Source: Ammoniphilus sp. YIM 78166 (GTDB taxonomy: Bacteria > Bacillota > Bacilli > Aneurinibacillales > RAOX-1). Taken from it: a stretch of 64,000 bases of DNA. Under the pieces are notes generated by a model that made no database searches, was not told where the DNA came from, and saw only the letters and a program-made list of their open reading frames with translations. The DNA is taken from contig NZ_SDLR01000002.1 of assembly GCF_004522215.1 (NCBI RefSeq), positions 806,001 to 870,000 of the forward strand. The letters are read 5' to 3'. This document shows positions 8,907 to 16,271 of the stretch, in pieces. Positions within the stretch are counted from its first letter, which is position 1. The number at the start of each line of letters is the position of its first letter. Both the position numbers and the translations under genes were made by a program.

Positions 8907-9287
8907 GTGATTTGGATGAAGGGGCTTGGACGTTTACTATTTTTCTTTCTCCTTTTAGGTCTTTTGGCTGGACTAGTTTTCCCCTTAATTTTTGAGCAGC
9001 TCCTGACGATTGAAGAGACAAAGGCGCAAAAACGAGCAGAGGCGACATTAAAAAGAGCGGTCCAATGGTATTTGATCAACAACGGTCCCCCTGATCATAC
9101 GATGAATACAGAAGAAGTGAAACAAGCACTAATCCCACATTATTTAAACCAATGGCCAGGGAGATTGCCGATTTATTGTAGCATTGATCCCTCAGGCAAC
9201 ATTCATATTTATAGTGAAGGCTATCATCCAAATGAAACGTGGCTGAGAAAGATTATGAAGCGCTGGTTTGGAGATTCTAATGATTGA
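8907..9287 (+). CDS. Membrane-anchored hypothetical, pseudopilin-like architecture
   Basis: 126 residues from GTG 8907 (ATG 8916 is an alternative; neither has a strong ribosome site, AAAGGAAAAG lies 11 bases before the GTG). One N-terminal membrane helix (LLFFFLLLGLLAGLVFPLIF), then a helix EETKAQKRAEATLKRAVQWYLINNG and a short C-terminal domain (YLNQWPGRLP..DPSGNIHIYSEG). This plan resembles type II/IV pseudopilins but the prepilin G-F-x4-E cleavage motif is not seen. Ends just before the FMN riboswitch promoter. Confidence 0.6.
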   Translation: MIWMKGLGRLLFFFLLLGLLAGLVFPLIFEQLLTIEETKAQKRAEATLKRAVQWYLINNGPPDHTMNTEEVKQALIPHYLNQWPGRLPIYCSIDPSGNIHIYSEGYHPNETWLRKIMKRWFGDSND

Positions 9288-9299
9288 TGAATTGTAATG

Positions 9300-9328
9300 T
9301 TTACATTGACTGATAAATTAGATATAAT
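9300..9328 (+). promoter_or_regulatory. SigA promoter of the rib operon
   Basis: TTTACA (9300-9305), 17-base spacer, TATAAT (9323-9328), about 30 bases ahead of the FMN aptamer. Confidence 0.8.
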
Positions 9329-9357
9329 CTGTAGAACACAAGTATCTAAAACTAAAT

Positions 9358-9507
9358 ATTCCTTCGGGGCCGGGTGAGATTCCCGACCGGCGGTGATGGG
9401 GGTACAAGCAGGTAACCACCCTTAGTCCGTGAGCCGATACCTTTTAGGGTTGACGCTGATTCGGTGCAATTCCGAAACCGACAGTATAGTCTGGATGGGA
9501 GAAGGAA
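9358..9507 (+). ncRNA. FMN riboswitch (RFN element)
   Basis: Conserved RFN blocks are readable in order: CTTCGGGGCCGGGTGAGATT, CCGACCGGCGGTGAT, AGTCCGTGAGC, GGTGCAATTCCGAAACCGAC, CAGTATAGTCTGGATGGGAG and GAAGG closing the P1 stem. Binds FMN and shuts off the downstream ribE-ribBA-ribH operon by attenuation. Confidence 0.95.
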
Positions 9508-9595
9508 AAGTTTAAAGCAGTACGAGGACAGTGCTTATTTTGCTATGCGCTTAAACCTCTTATTCTCTGCTTTTCTTTGGCTATCATCCATTATG

Positions 9596-9638
9596 CCCCG
9601 AGAGTCGTTTTGACTATTCTCGGGGTTTTTCGTTTTTA
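9596..9638 (+). terminator. Attenuator terminator of the FMN riboswitch
   Basis: CCCCGAGA / TCTCGGGG followed by T5 and a T-rich tail, between the aptamer and ribE; expected to form when FMN is bound. Confidence 0.9.
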
Positions 9639-9680
9639 CTTAAGATTTATACAGACCTTACATTCATGAGGAGGGATGAA

Positions 9681-10322
9681 GTGTTTACGGGAATCGTTGA
9701 AGAACTAGGCACCATTCTTGGAGTAAAGCGAGGAGGAGAATGGCTCGTTCTTACGATTGGTGCCTCCGCCATTCTTAAGGATGTTCAACTAGGCGATAGC
9801 ATTGCAGTCAACGGTGTTTGCTTAACGGTCACGTCGTTTACGTCACGGGAATTTACGGTAGATGTCATGCCTGAGACTTTTCATAAGACAAGCCTCGCTG
9901 ATATCAAAATCGGCAGCCAGGTGAATCTGGAGAGGGCGATGGCTGCAGGGGGACGCTTTGGAGGCCACTTTGTATCAGGCCATGTCGATGGTACAGGAAC
10001 CATTGCCAGCAAAACAGTCTATGGCAATGCCGTCCTCATTGAGATCAAAGCATCTGAACAGTTGCTGCATTACATGGTGCCTAAGGGCTCCATTACGATT
10101 GATGGGATCAGCCTGACCATCGTAGACCTATCCTTAGATCGTTTCCGCGTCTCGGTTATCCCTCATACCCTTGAGATGACCATACTAAAAGATAAGGGCA
10201 TCGGGGCTACGGTAAATTTGGAATGCGACATGATTGGAAAATATGTGGAAAAATTTATTACGGCTAGAAAGCCCACGTCGAAGCTTTCTGCATCATTTCT
10301 AGCAGAGCATGGATTTATGTAA
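9681..10322 (+). CDS. ribE: Riboflavin synthase alpha chain
   Basis: 213 residues. GTG start at 9681 with GGAGG 7 bases upstream gives the standard N-terminus MFTGIVEELGTI; an in-frame ATG at 9666 overlaps the ribosome site. Two lumazine-binding repeats are visible: GDSIAVNGVCLTVTSF (about 34-49) and GSITIDGISLTIVD (about 135), plus GGHFVSGHVDGTG. Dismutates two dimethylribityllumazine to riboflavin. First gene after the FMN riboswitch, the place normally held by ribD. Confidence 0.95.
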   Translation: MFTGIVEELGTILGVKRGGEWLVLTIGASAILKDVQLGDSIAVNGVCLTVTSFTSREFTVDVMPETFHKTSLADIKIGSQVNLERAMAAGGRFGGHFVSGHVDGTGTIASKTVYGNAVLIEIKASEQLLHYMVPKGSITIDGISLTIVDLSLDRFRVSVIPHTLEMTILKDKGIGATVNLECDMIGKYVEKFITARKPTSKLSASFLAEHGFM

Positions 10323-10350
10323 ATAGTGTAAAAAGAAAGGGGAGAAAAGC

Positions 10351-11544
10351 ATGTTCCATCCAATAGAAGAGGCCTTAGAGGATCTAAGGCAGGGGAAAAC
10401 GATCATCGTTGTAGACGATGAGGATCGCGAGAATGAAGGAGATTTTGTCGCCCTAGCGGAAAAAGCAACCCCTGAAGTCATCAATTTCATGATTACGCAT
10501 GGGAGAGGGCTGGTTTGTGTTCCGATCACGGAGGATAGAGCCCAGGAGCTTCGTTTGGGGCCTATGGTAACAAATAATACCGATGCCCACGCTACGGCTT
10601 TCACCGTGTCGGTGGATTCGTTTGATACCACAACAGGGATTTCTGCTCCGGAGCGTTCCCAGACCATTATGGACTTGATTAATCCTTCAGTGAGGGGGAC
10701 TCATTTCCGGAGACCGGGACATATCTTCCCACTCGTCGCTAAGGCTGGAGGAGTGCTTCGTCGTGCAGGACATACCGAAGCAGCGGTTGATTTAGCCAGG
10801 ATGTGCAATTCCTATCCAGCAGGCGTTATATGCGAGATCATTAAGGACGATGGGACCATGGCGCGTGTGCCTGACCTATTGGAGATTGCCAAGAAATTTG
10901 ATTTAAAGATTATCACAATCGAAGATCTGATCAAATATCGCACAGAGAAAGAAAAGCTCGTACATCGTGAAGTGGAAGTCAACTTGCCAACGGATTTTGG
11001 CACCTTTAAGGCCATTGCTTATACAAACGAAGTCGACCAAAAGGAACATGTGGCCTTTGTTAAAGGTACGATTGACCCCGAACAGCCGGTTCTGGTACGC
11101 GTTCATTCTGAGTGTTTAACAGGAGACGTGTTTCACTCCCATCGCTGTGACTGCGGACCTCAACTAGAAGCGGCGCTAACGCAAATAGAAAAAGAGGGCC
11201 AAGGCGTTCTCCTTTACATGAGACAAGAAGGCCGAGGCATCGGCTTAGTGAACAAGCTTAAAGCATATAAGCTTCAGGAACAAGGGCTAGATACGGTAGA
11301 AGCCAATGAGAAGCTGGGATTTGCAGCTGATCTAAGGGAATATGGAATAGGCGCCCAGATCCTAAGAGACCTAGGGGTAGGGAAAATCAAACTCTTGACC
11401 AATAACCCTCGAAAGATTACAGGGATATCCGGCTATAACCTGGAAGTGGTGGAAAGAGTGCCGATCCAGATGGAATTGAATGCAGACAATGAGGCGTACT
11501 TGCACACGAAAAAAACGAAACTTGGACATCTATTAAACTTATAG
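10351..11544 (+). CDS. ribBA: Bifunctional DHBP synthase / GTP cyclohydrolase II
   Basis: 397 residues. N-terminal DHBP synthase: [12 protein letters not shown] (about 22-33), [12 protein letters not shown] and [12 protein letters not shown]-terminal GTP cyclohydrolase II: zinc site [20 protein letters not shown] (three Cys) and [16 protein letters not shown]. Supplies both precursors of lumazine. The ribosome site AAAGGGGAG precedes ATG. 28 bases after ribE. Confidence 0.96.
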   Translation: MFHPIEEALEDLRQGKTIIVVDDEDRENEGDFVALAEKATPEVINFMITHGRGLVCVPITEDRAQELRLGPMVTNNTDAHATAFTVSVDSFDTTTGISAPERSQTIMDLINPSVRGTHFRRPGHIFPLVAKAGGVLRRAGHTEAAVDLARMCNSYPAGVICEIIKDDGTMARVPDLLEIAKKFDLKIITIEDLIKYRTEKEKLVHREVEVNLPTDFGTFKAIAYTNEVDQKEHVAFVKGTIDPEQPVLVRVHSECLTGDVFHSHRCDCGPQLEAALTQIEKEGQGVLLYMRQEGRGIGLVNKLKAYKLQEQGLDTVEANEKLGFAADLREYGIGAQILRDLGVGKIKLLTNNPRKITGISGYNLEVVERVPIQMELNADNEAYLHTKKTKLGHLLNL

Positions 11545-11560
11545 GAAAAGGGGAAACAAC

Positions 11561-12028
11561 ATGACGAAATTATACGAAGGAAAATTAATTGGTACAGGAC
11601 TTCGATTTGGAATCGTAGTAGGACGATTCAATGAGTTTATCACCTCTAGATTATTAAGCGGCGCTCTAGACGCCTTAAAGCGCCATGGCGTAGAAGAAAA
11701 TGATATTGAAGTAGCTTGGGTGCCTGGAGCATTCGAAATTCCGGTCATTACGAAAAAGATGGCGGAGAGCGGAAAGTATGATGCCGTCATTACATTAGGA
11801 ACGGTTATCCGCGGAGCGACCCCGCATTTTGATTATGTATGCAACGAGGCAGCCAAGGGAGTGGCAGCCGTTGCCCTTCAAACCGGTGTGCCTACCATCT
11901 TTGGCGTATTAACGACAGACAGCATTGAACAAGCCGTTGAAAGAGCAGGAACAAAAGCAGGCAACAAGGGCTGGGAATCTGCAGCCTCCGCGATTGAAAT
12001 GGCAAATTTAACACGACAATTTGGATAA
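11561..12028 (+). CDS. ribH: 6,7-dimethyl-8-ribityllumazine synthase
   Basis: 155 residues. [43 protein letters not shown] and the closing [16 protein letters not shown] are all diagnostic of the icosahedral lumazine synthase. Condenses the ribA/ribB products. Last gene of the operon; a strong terminator follows at 12037. Confidence 0.96.
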   Translation: MTKLYEGKLIGTGLRFGIVVGRFNEFITSRLLSGALDALKRHGVEENDIEVAWVPGAFEIPVITKKMAESGKYDAVITLGTVIRGATPHFDYVCNEAAKGVAAVALQTGVPTIFGVLTTDSIEQAVERAGTKAGNKGWESAASAIEMANLTRQFG

Positions 12029-12036
12029 TGAGAAGA

Positions 12037-12077
12037 GAAGCATTCACGCATGGAGCGGTGAATGCTTCTTTTTTTTT
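12037..12077 (+). terminator. Terminator of the rib operon
   Basis: Perfect GAAGCATTCAC / GTGAATGCTTC stem followed by T9. Confidence 0.95.
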
Positions 12078-12109
12078 CAGGGATGGTGATGGGGCGAGGT
12101 GGGACGGCT

Positions 12110-12420
12110 GTGCGGGAGGGGGACGCCCAATGGAGGCTGTGAGGAGTCCGATTGAGGAGCAAGCGCCCAAAAGAGAGAAGGGATCGCCCAATTCCAGCAG
12201 GGAAGCGCCCGAATGAGGTGGTGGGCCGCCCAATGGAGAAGCAAGCGCCCAAAAGAGAGAAGGGATCGCCCAATTCCAGCAGGGAAGCGCCCGAATGAGG
12301 TGGTGGGCCGCCCAATGGAGAAGCAAGCGCCCAAAAGAGAGAAGGGATCGCCCAATTCCAGCAGGGAAGCGCCCAAATGAGGGAGTGGGATGCCCAATGG
12401 AGGCTGTGAGGCCCCACATA
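12110..12420. repeat. Phased intergenic array A: keyword CGCCCAA, 82-bp period built of 21/21/21/19
   Basis: Almost the whole 12078-12531 gap is this array. Keyword C/GCCC(A/G)A starts at 12124, 12145 (degenerate), 12164, 12185, 12206, 12227, 12246, 12267, 12288, 12309, 12328, 12349, 12370 and about 12390: steps of 21 with one 19 per cycle. 82-bp units starting at 12163, 12245 and 12327 are nearly identical. Both ends carry GCCCAATGGAGGCTGTGAGG. As 82 is not a multiple of 3, apparent peptide repeats on the minus strand shift frame between units, so this is not a gene. Confidence 0.9.
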
Positions 12421-12466
12421 AGTCCCGTGATATTATTTCTCTTACTAAGGCAAAATAAAAAGGGTG

Positions 12467-12495
12467 TTGCATTTTTATTAATTATAATGTATATT
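12467..12495 (+). promoter_or_regulatory. Possible SigA promoter of the 69-aa gene
   Basis: TTGCAT (12467-12472), 17-base spacer, TATATT (12490-12495). Confidence 0.5.
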
Positions 12496-12531
12496 TAAAA
12501 CATGACTAAGGGATGAAATGAGGGGAAGGTA

Positions 12532-12741
12532 ATGAATACGGAAGTATTGGAAAAAGCAGAAGAGTTCCAAGTTCAATCGCAACAGGAAAGTGAATTGTTG
12601 CGAAAGTCCCTAATTGAGGCCACTGAGACGATTGAATATATGGTTAACTCCCTGATGTGGAGTGCTGAATATAAAGTACTTGCTCAATCGAAGGAAAAGC
12701 TTTGGAAACTAAAACAAGTGTTAGCGCACTTAGACGCATAG
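12532..12741 (+). CDS. Small helical protein, 69 aa
   Basis: ATG 12532 with AGGGGAAGGT immediately upstream. Highly helical, Glu/Gln/Lys-rich, probably coiled coil (KAEEFQVQSQQESELLRKSL; KEKLWKLKQVLAHL); no membrane segment. Not recognised. Has its own promoter-like sequence and a terminator at 12750-12805, so it is a monocistron set between two phased arrays. Confidence 0.75.
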   Translation: MNTEVLEKAEEFQVQSQQESELLRKSLIEATETIEYMVNSLMWSAEYKVLAQSKEKLWKLKQVLAHLDA

Positions 12742-12749
12742 TATGAGAG

Positions 12750-12805
12750 AGGCTGTCTTAGCGTAGTCGGTTTATACCGACTGTGGCGAAGGACAGCTTT
12801 TTTTA
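12750..12805 (+). terminator. Terminator
   Basis: GCTGTC / GACAGC outer stem, inner AGTCGG / CCGACT hairpin, then T7. Confidence 0.8.
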
Positions 12806-12818
12806 ATGTAAATTAGCC

Positions 12819-13220
12819 GCCCGGTCCAAGGACGACGATGCTCCCAAAACCAAGTCACTTGCTCCCATACCGGAAATGATTCCAAATAAGTAGAGTAGCT
12901 CACTAAGTTTTTTCGAAGTTTCGAGTGATTTCAGTCCCGTTTTTAGAAGTGCAATCTAAACTTTGGTTTAGAGCCTTCTATTTCAAGCTGCTTTTTAAAG
13001 TAATCCGGCTTTTCATTTTCATCCTGGCGTGTTCGGGGACTGTATTGCTACTGCTTGGGTCGGGATGATCACGAAAATTCTGATATGCTCACGGAAAAGT
13101 GATGGATGCTCACAAAGAAGTGCCGTTTGCTCACGTACTTGTTACATTTCCAAATTATTCATGCGATTTGATCACAAAATCAAGTCATTTGCTTCCAAAC
13201 CGGTAATGATGCTAAATAGG
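12819..13220. repeat. Phased intergenic array B: keyword GCTC(C/A)C, ~21-bp steps
   Basis: The 12806-13265 gap holds no gene. GCTCCC-like words start at 12819, 12840 and 12861; a second run of GATCAC/GCTCAC/GCTTCC-like words starts at 13067, 13087, 13108, 13129, (13150 degenerate), 13170, 13191 and 13211, i.e. steps of 20-21. The middle part (12890-13050) is AT-rich with no clear unit. Confidence 0.7.
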
Positions 13221-13282
13221 GGAACACTATAAGTTTTTTCAATCCTTTTTGACCCAGGTCTTTTTTTGACAGATCTGTGACG

Positions 13283-13298
13283 TGTGATATCCATCACT
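13283..13298 (+). promoter_or_regulatory. FNR/CRP-family operator before hcp
   Basis: TGTGA-TATCCA-TCACT, a near-perfect FNR box (centre 13290.5). A -10-like TAAGAT at 13320-13325 puts the start site near 13332, so the box centres near -41.5, the standard class II activation position. Confidence 0.75.
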
Positions 13299-13359
13299 AT
13301 ATATATCTTCCCACCTTGGTAAGATGAGTTCAAGGAAACTTACCAAGGAGGAATGTGGA

Positions 13360-14658
13360 ATGTTTTGTTATCAATGTGAACAGACGCCGACAGGCGGTTG
13401 TAAAGTAGTAGGGGTATGTGGAAAAAATGAAGATATCGCAAGCTTGCAGGATACGATTATCTTTGCTTTAAAAGGGATTGCAGCATATGCGACCCATGCT
13501 CGCCAGTTGGGTTATTCCGATCCTGAAGTGGATGCTACCACACATGAAGCGCTGTATTTGACTTTAACCAATTCGAATTTTAACATGCAAGAGCATATTG
13601 ATATGGCGATGAAGGTTGGACGTGCAGCTGTTAAGGTGATGGATTTGCTCGATCGGGCCCATACGTCGCGTTTAGGGATTCCGCAGCCGGTTACTGTATC
13701 CCAAAATAAGGTGGAAGGCAAAGCTATCGTGGTAACCGGACATAACCTCTTTGCTTTAGAGGAGTTATTGAAGCAAACCGAAGGTAAAGGCATCAATATC
13801 TATACCCATTCCGAAATGCTTCCGGCTCACGGTTATCCGCAGCTAAAAAAATATGCTCACCTGAAGGGTAACATTGGGAAGGCTTGGTTTGATCAGCGCC
13901 GTTTGTTCGAACAGTTCCCTGGGGCGATTTTGGCGACCACAAACTGTGTCATGCCGATTAAAGGAACGTATGCCGATAGATTCTTCTCTTATGAAGTGGC
14001 TGGTCTAGAAAATGTTACAAAAATTCAAGGCGAAGATTTTAGCCCATTAATTGAAAAAGCTTTGTCCCTTCCGGATACAAATATGGAATCTGACCAAACC
14101 TTAACAACCGGATACCATCATGAAACGGTTCTTGGATTAGCGCCAGAAATTATCGATGCGGTGAAAGCCGGCAAAATTCGAAGATTCTTTGTTATTGCAG
14201 GCTGCGACGCACCTGGAAAAGGTGGCGAGTACTACCGTGAACTAGCGACGTCCTTGCCAAATGATACAGTAATCTTAACGACTTCCTGTGGTAAGTTCCG
14301 CTTTAATGATGTGGATTATGGAACAGTAGGAGATACAGGCATTCCTCGTTACATTGATTTAGGTCAATGCAACAACTCTGGTTCAACGGTTAAGATTGCG
14401 ATGGCTTTAGCTGATGCTTTTGGTTGCGAGGTTAATGATTTGCCTGTAAGCATTGTCTTGTCTTGGTTTGAGCAAAAAGCAGTGGCCATTCTTCTAGGAT
14501 TGTTTAGCTTAGGAATTAAGGATATTCGCATTGGTCCTAAGCCACCAGAATTTATTACTCCAGGTGTACTGAACGTTTTGCAACAGGCTTTCAACTTAAA
14601 ACTTATTGGGGAAGCGCAAGAAGATATGGAAAACATGCTGGGGTTGTCTGCACACTAA
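13360..14658 (+). CDS. hcp: Hybrid cluster protein (hydroxylamine/NO reductase), short form
   Basis: 432 residues. ATG 13360 follows AAGGAGG by 8 bases and gives MFCYQCEQTPTGGCKVVGVC, the CX2CX7CX5C motif of the cubane cluster. Hybrid-cluster ligands are visible in IAGCDAPGKGG, TTSCGKFRFND, LGQCNNSGS and SWFEQKAVAILLGL. The length is far below the ~550 residues of classical Hcp and fits the short class lacking a helical bundle. Hcp reduces NO/hydroxylamine in anaerobic or nitrosative conditions, which agrees with the FNR box upstream. No hcr reductase gene is adjacent. Confidence 0.93.
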   Translation: MFCYQCEQTPTGGCKVVGVCGKNEDIASLQDTIIFALKGIAAYATHARQLGYSDPEVDATTHEALYLTLTNSNFNMQEHIDMAMKVGRAAVKVMDLLDRAHTSRLGIPQPVTVSQNKVEGKAIVVTGHNLFALEELLKQTEGKGINIYTHSEMLPAHGYPQLKKYAHLKGNIGKAWFDQRRLFEQFPGAILATTNCVMPIKGTYADRFFSYEVAGLENVTKIQGEDFSPLIEKALSLPDTNMESDQTLTTGYHHETVLGLAPEIIDAVKAGKIRRFFVIAGCDAPGKGGEYYRELATSLPNDTVILTTSCGKFRFNDVDYGTVGDTGIPRYIDLGQCNNSGSTVKIAMALADAFGCEVNDLPVSIVLSWFEQKAVAILLGLFSLGIKDIRIGPKPPEFITPGVLNVLQQAFNLKLIGEAQEDMENMLGLSAH

Positions 14659-14698
14659 AATTACGTTCAAGGGTAGCAATAAAGCATATACAAACAAC

Positions 14699-14735
14699 AA
14701 AGGACTATTTCTTCCATTGAAATAGTCCTTCTTTG
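14699..14735. terminator. Bidirectional terminator
   Basis: AAGGACTATTTC / GAAATAGTCCTT stem between convergent hcp and the CcdC-like gene. Confidence 0.85.
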
Positions 14736-14744
14736 CTTGCCTCT

Positions 14745-15233
14745 TTAAATAGAACCGTTACTTCGAGGGGAGCCATTCTTTAGTACCCGGCGGATTTGTA
14801 GATATTGAAGAAGCATGGCGGCTCTCCACGGAAAAATCATCCCTACGGCCATGATATAGAACAACCCGCTAGCCTCATAGAACGAGACGTATTCCTCTAT
14901 AAAATGTCTCATCGTCATGCGAGTAAGAAATAAGCCTAACAAAATGAAAATAAATAATTTAGATCTTTTAATGTAAATATCTTGTCCTTTAACTTCAAAC
15001 TTCGTTGTGAAAATCAGAGGCAAGGATAAGACAGCACCTAGAAAAAAAGATTCAAGGGCATAAGACCACTCCACGTGCAAGGGAGGATAGAGAAACATGA
15101 TAAATCCCGTACTCATAAAAATAGGGGGTAAAACGATTTGTTTCAGGGAGGTTGGTTGTTTTGCCCGCTTGACGCGCATGGTGGTAACAAAAATAGCCAT
15201 TAGAACACTAAGTATGGTAACTGCAAGGGTCAT
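14745..15233 (-). CDS. CcdC-like membrane protein
   Basis: 162 residues with about four to five membrane helices (LAVTILSVLMAIFVTTM; LPPIFMSTGFIMFLYPP; FFLGAVLSLPLIFTT; LFIFILLGLFLTRMTMRHFI; GLFYIMAVGMIFPWRAAMLL). The RVKRAKQPTSLKQIVLPPIFMSTG region and overall length match the CcdC/YneN-type family found near cytochrome c maturation genes in Bacillus, but no ccdA or ResA gene is near. Role is inferred. Confidence 0.75.
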   Translation of the reverse strand: MTLAVTILSVLMAIFVTTMRVKRAKQPTSLKQIVLPPIFMSTGFIMFLYPPLHVEWSYALESFFLGAVLSLPLIFTTKFEVKGQDIYIKRSKLFIFILLGLFLTRMTMRHFIEEYVSFYEASGLFYIMAVGMIFPWRAAMLLQYLQIRRVLKNGSPRSNGSI

Positions 15234-15360
15234 ATCTAAAGAGCCTGCCTTTCAGTAAGCGATATCTGCCTTAAGGTACATTGTAACATAGATGTCGTAA
15301 TCCCTAGCCTGGTCGGATCATATACATAGGATAAAGACAGAAAATAGGGAGGAAAAACAT

Positions 15361-15549
15361 ATGCTCTGTCGTATCCAGTGTGCAAACCAAGTGGTGTTCC
15401 AGGAAATCTGCGAGAAGTTGACGCAAAGGCATATTCTGTATTTAGCCGAGGCTCCTAAGCTGGAGATTCAAGCCAAAGAGCGTGCAGATGTCATCGCAAG
15501 CTTGCTGCAAGAGTATGGGCCAGCGGCACAGGTGCTTGTCCATCAGTAA
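15361..15549 (+). CDS. Hypothetical protein, 62 aa
   Basis: ATG 15361 with GGGAGGAAAAA upstream. Starts MLCRIQCANQVVFQEICEKL; small alpha/beta protein with three Cys, no signal peptide. Not recognised. Convergent with the 68-aa gene at 15595-15801. Confidence 0.65.
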   Translation: MLCRIQCANQVVFQEICEKLTQRHILYLAEAPKLEIQAKERADVIASLLQEYGPAAQVLVHQ

Positions 15550-15551
15550 CC

Positions 15552-15590
15552 AAAAAACTTTCCCTGAGTGAGCTGACCAGGGAAAAAGAG
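15552..15590 (-). terminator. Terminator of the 68-aa gene
   Basis: TTTCCCTG / CAGGGAAA stem; on the minus strand it is followed by GTTTTTTG. Confidence 0.65.
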
Positions 15591-15594
15591 ATAC

Positions 15595-15801
15595 TCAAGA
15601 GCTATTTGTTTTGGCATCCGAAACAATAATATCTCCAACTAGGTACAAATGTCCATCCGTACCGAGGATTACTAATGGTTTTTTGCATAGACTGCAAATC
15701 ACGACTAAGCCATCCTTCATCTTTCGGTGGGTAATGATGATATTTTCGTATGGGGTACATGGGCATTGTAACACTACCATCCATTCCCGATCGGATCCCA
15801 T
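15595..15801 (-). CDS. Hypothetical protein, 68 aa, with CPC and CxxC motifs
   Basis: Contains CPCTPYEN and CSLCKKP, spaced like a small zinc ribbon, followed by a beta-rich end (GTDGHLYLVGDIIVSDAK). No signal peptide. Not recognised; metal binding is inference from the Cys pairs. The ribosome site is GAGGGGGAG before ATG 15801. Confidence 0.65.
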   Translation of the reverse strand: MGSDREWMVVLQCPCTPYENIIITHRKMKDGLVVICSLCKKPLVILGTDGHLYLVGDIIVSDAKTNSS

Positions 15802-15894
15802 CGCTCTCCCCCTCGAGAAATTCTAGTACTATATGATATGCGGATAAGCTCGAGAGGCAATCCGCCTTTATCCCTTACCGAAGCCTAATTGTAG

Positions 15895-15926
15895 AGCTCG
15901 CTGTCGATAGGATGGCGGGCTTTTTT
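15895..15926 (+). terminator. Terminator-like hairpin upstream of the 16029 operon
   Basis: AGCTCGC / GCGGGCT (one G-T pair) followed by T6 on the plus strand. No plus-strand gene ends just before it, so it may be a leader attenuator of the following operon. Confidence 0.5.
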
Positions 15927-16028
15927 GGTGCGAAATTTGCAGGATTCTGTCTTTTGAGGAAGGTTTTTGGAGTTTTTTGTGGAATACCTGATACAAGCAA
16001 ATCCCAAGGCTATAGGGGGAGAAAAAGA

Positions 16029-16262
16029 GTGTGGGTCACCCAAAAGTGTATGAATAGGGATTGCAAGGATTACGACCAGGAATGGATTTACCATACCTCC
16101 TTGCATGTCCAGACCGAACAGATCCATTGCCCATCGTGTTTAGTAGGTAGAATGCATATCCGTATGGACCTCCGGAATTCGGAGACTGTTTCTTTACCCA
16201 TCGAAGAAGCGCAGGGCGAGGTGTCAGCGGAATTTAATATAAAAAATATATTGAATAAATAG
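16029..16262 (+). CDS. Small zinc-ribbon-like protein, 77 aa, GTG start
   Basis: GTG 16029 with AGGGGGA 8 bases upstream; a longer frame to 15912 runs through the hairpin and has no ribosome site. Starts MWVTQKCMNRDCKDYDQEW; Cys pairs CMNRDC and CPSC would form one zinc site. First of three tightly packed genes (gaps 9 and 20 bases) of unknown function. Confidence 0.7.
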   Translation: MWVTQKCMNRDCKDYDQEWIYHTSLHVQTEQIHCPSCLVGRMHIRMDLRNSETVSLPIEEAQGEVSAEFNIKNILNK

Positions 16263-16271
16263 GAGGGCGCT

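Noticed and set aside
12110..12420. CRISPR array
   Set aside because: No unique spacers between constant repeats; units are contiguous and no cas genes are near.
11878..12472. Three overlapping minus frames with repeated Trp-rich peptides in array A
   Set aside because: They follow from the 82-bp DNA repeat, shift frame with each unit, overlap ribH and have no ribosome site.
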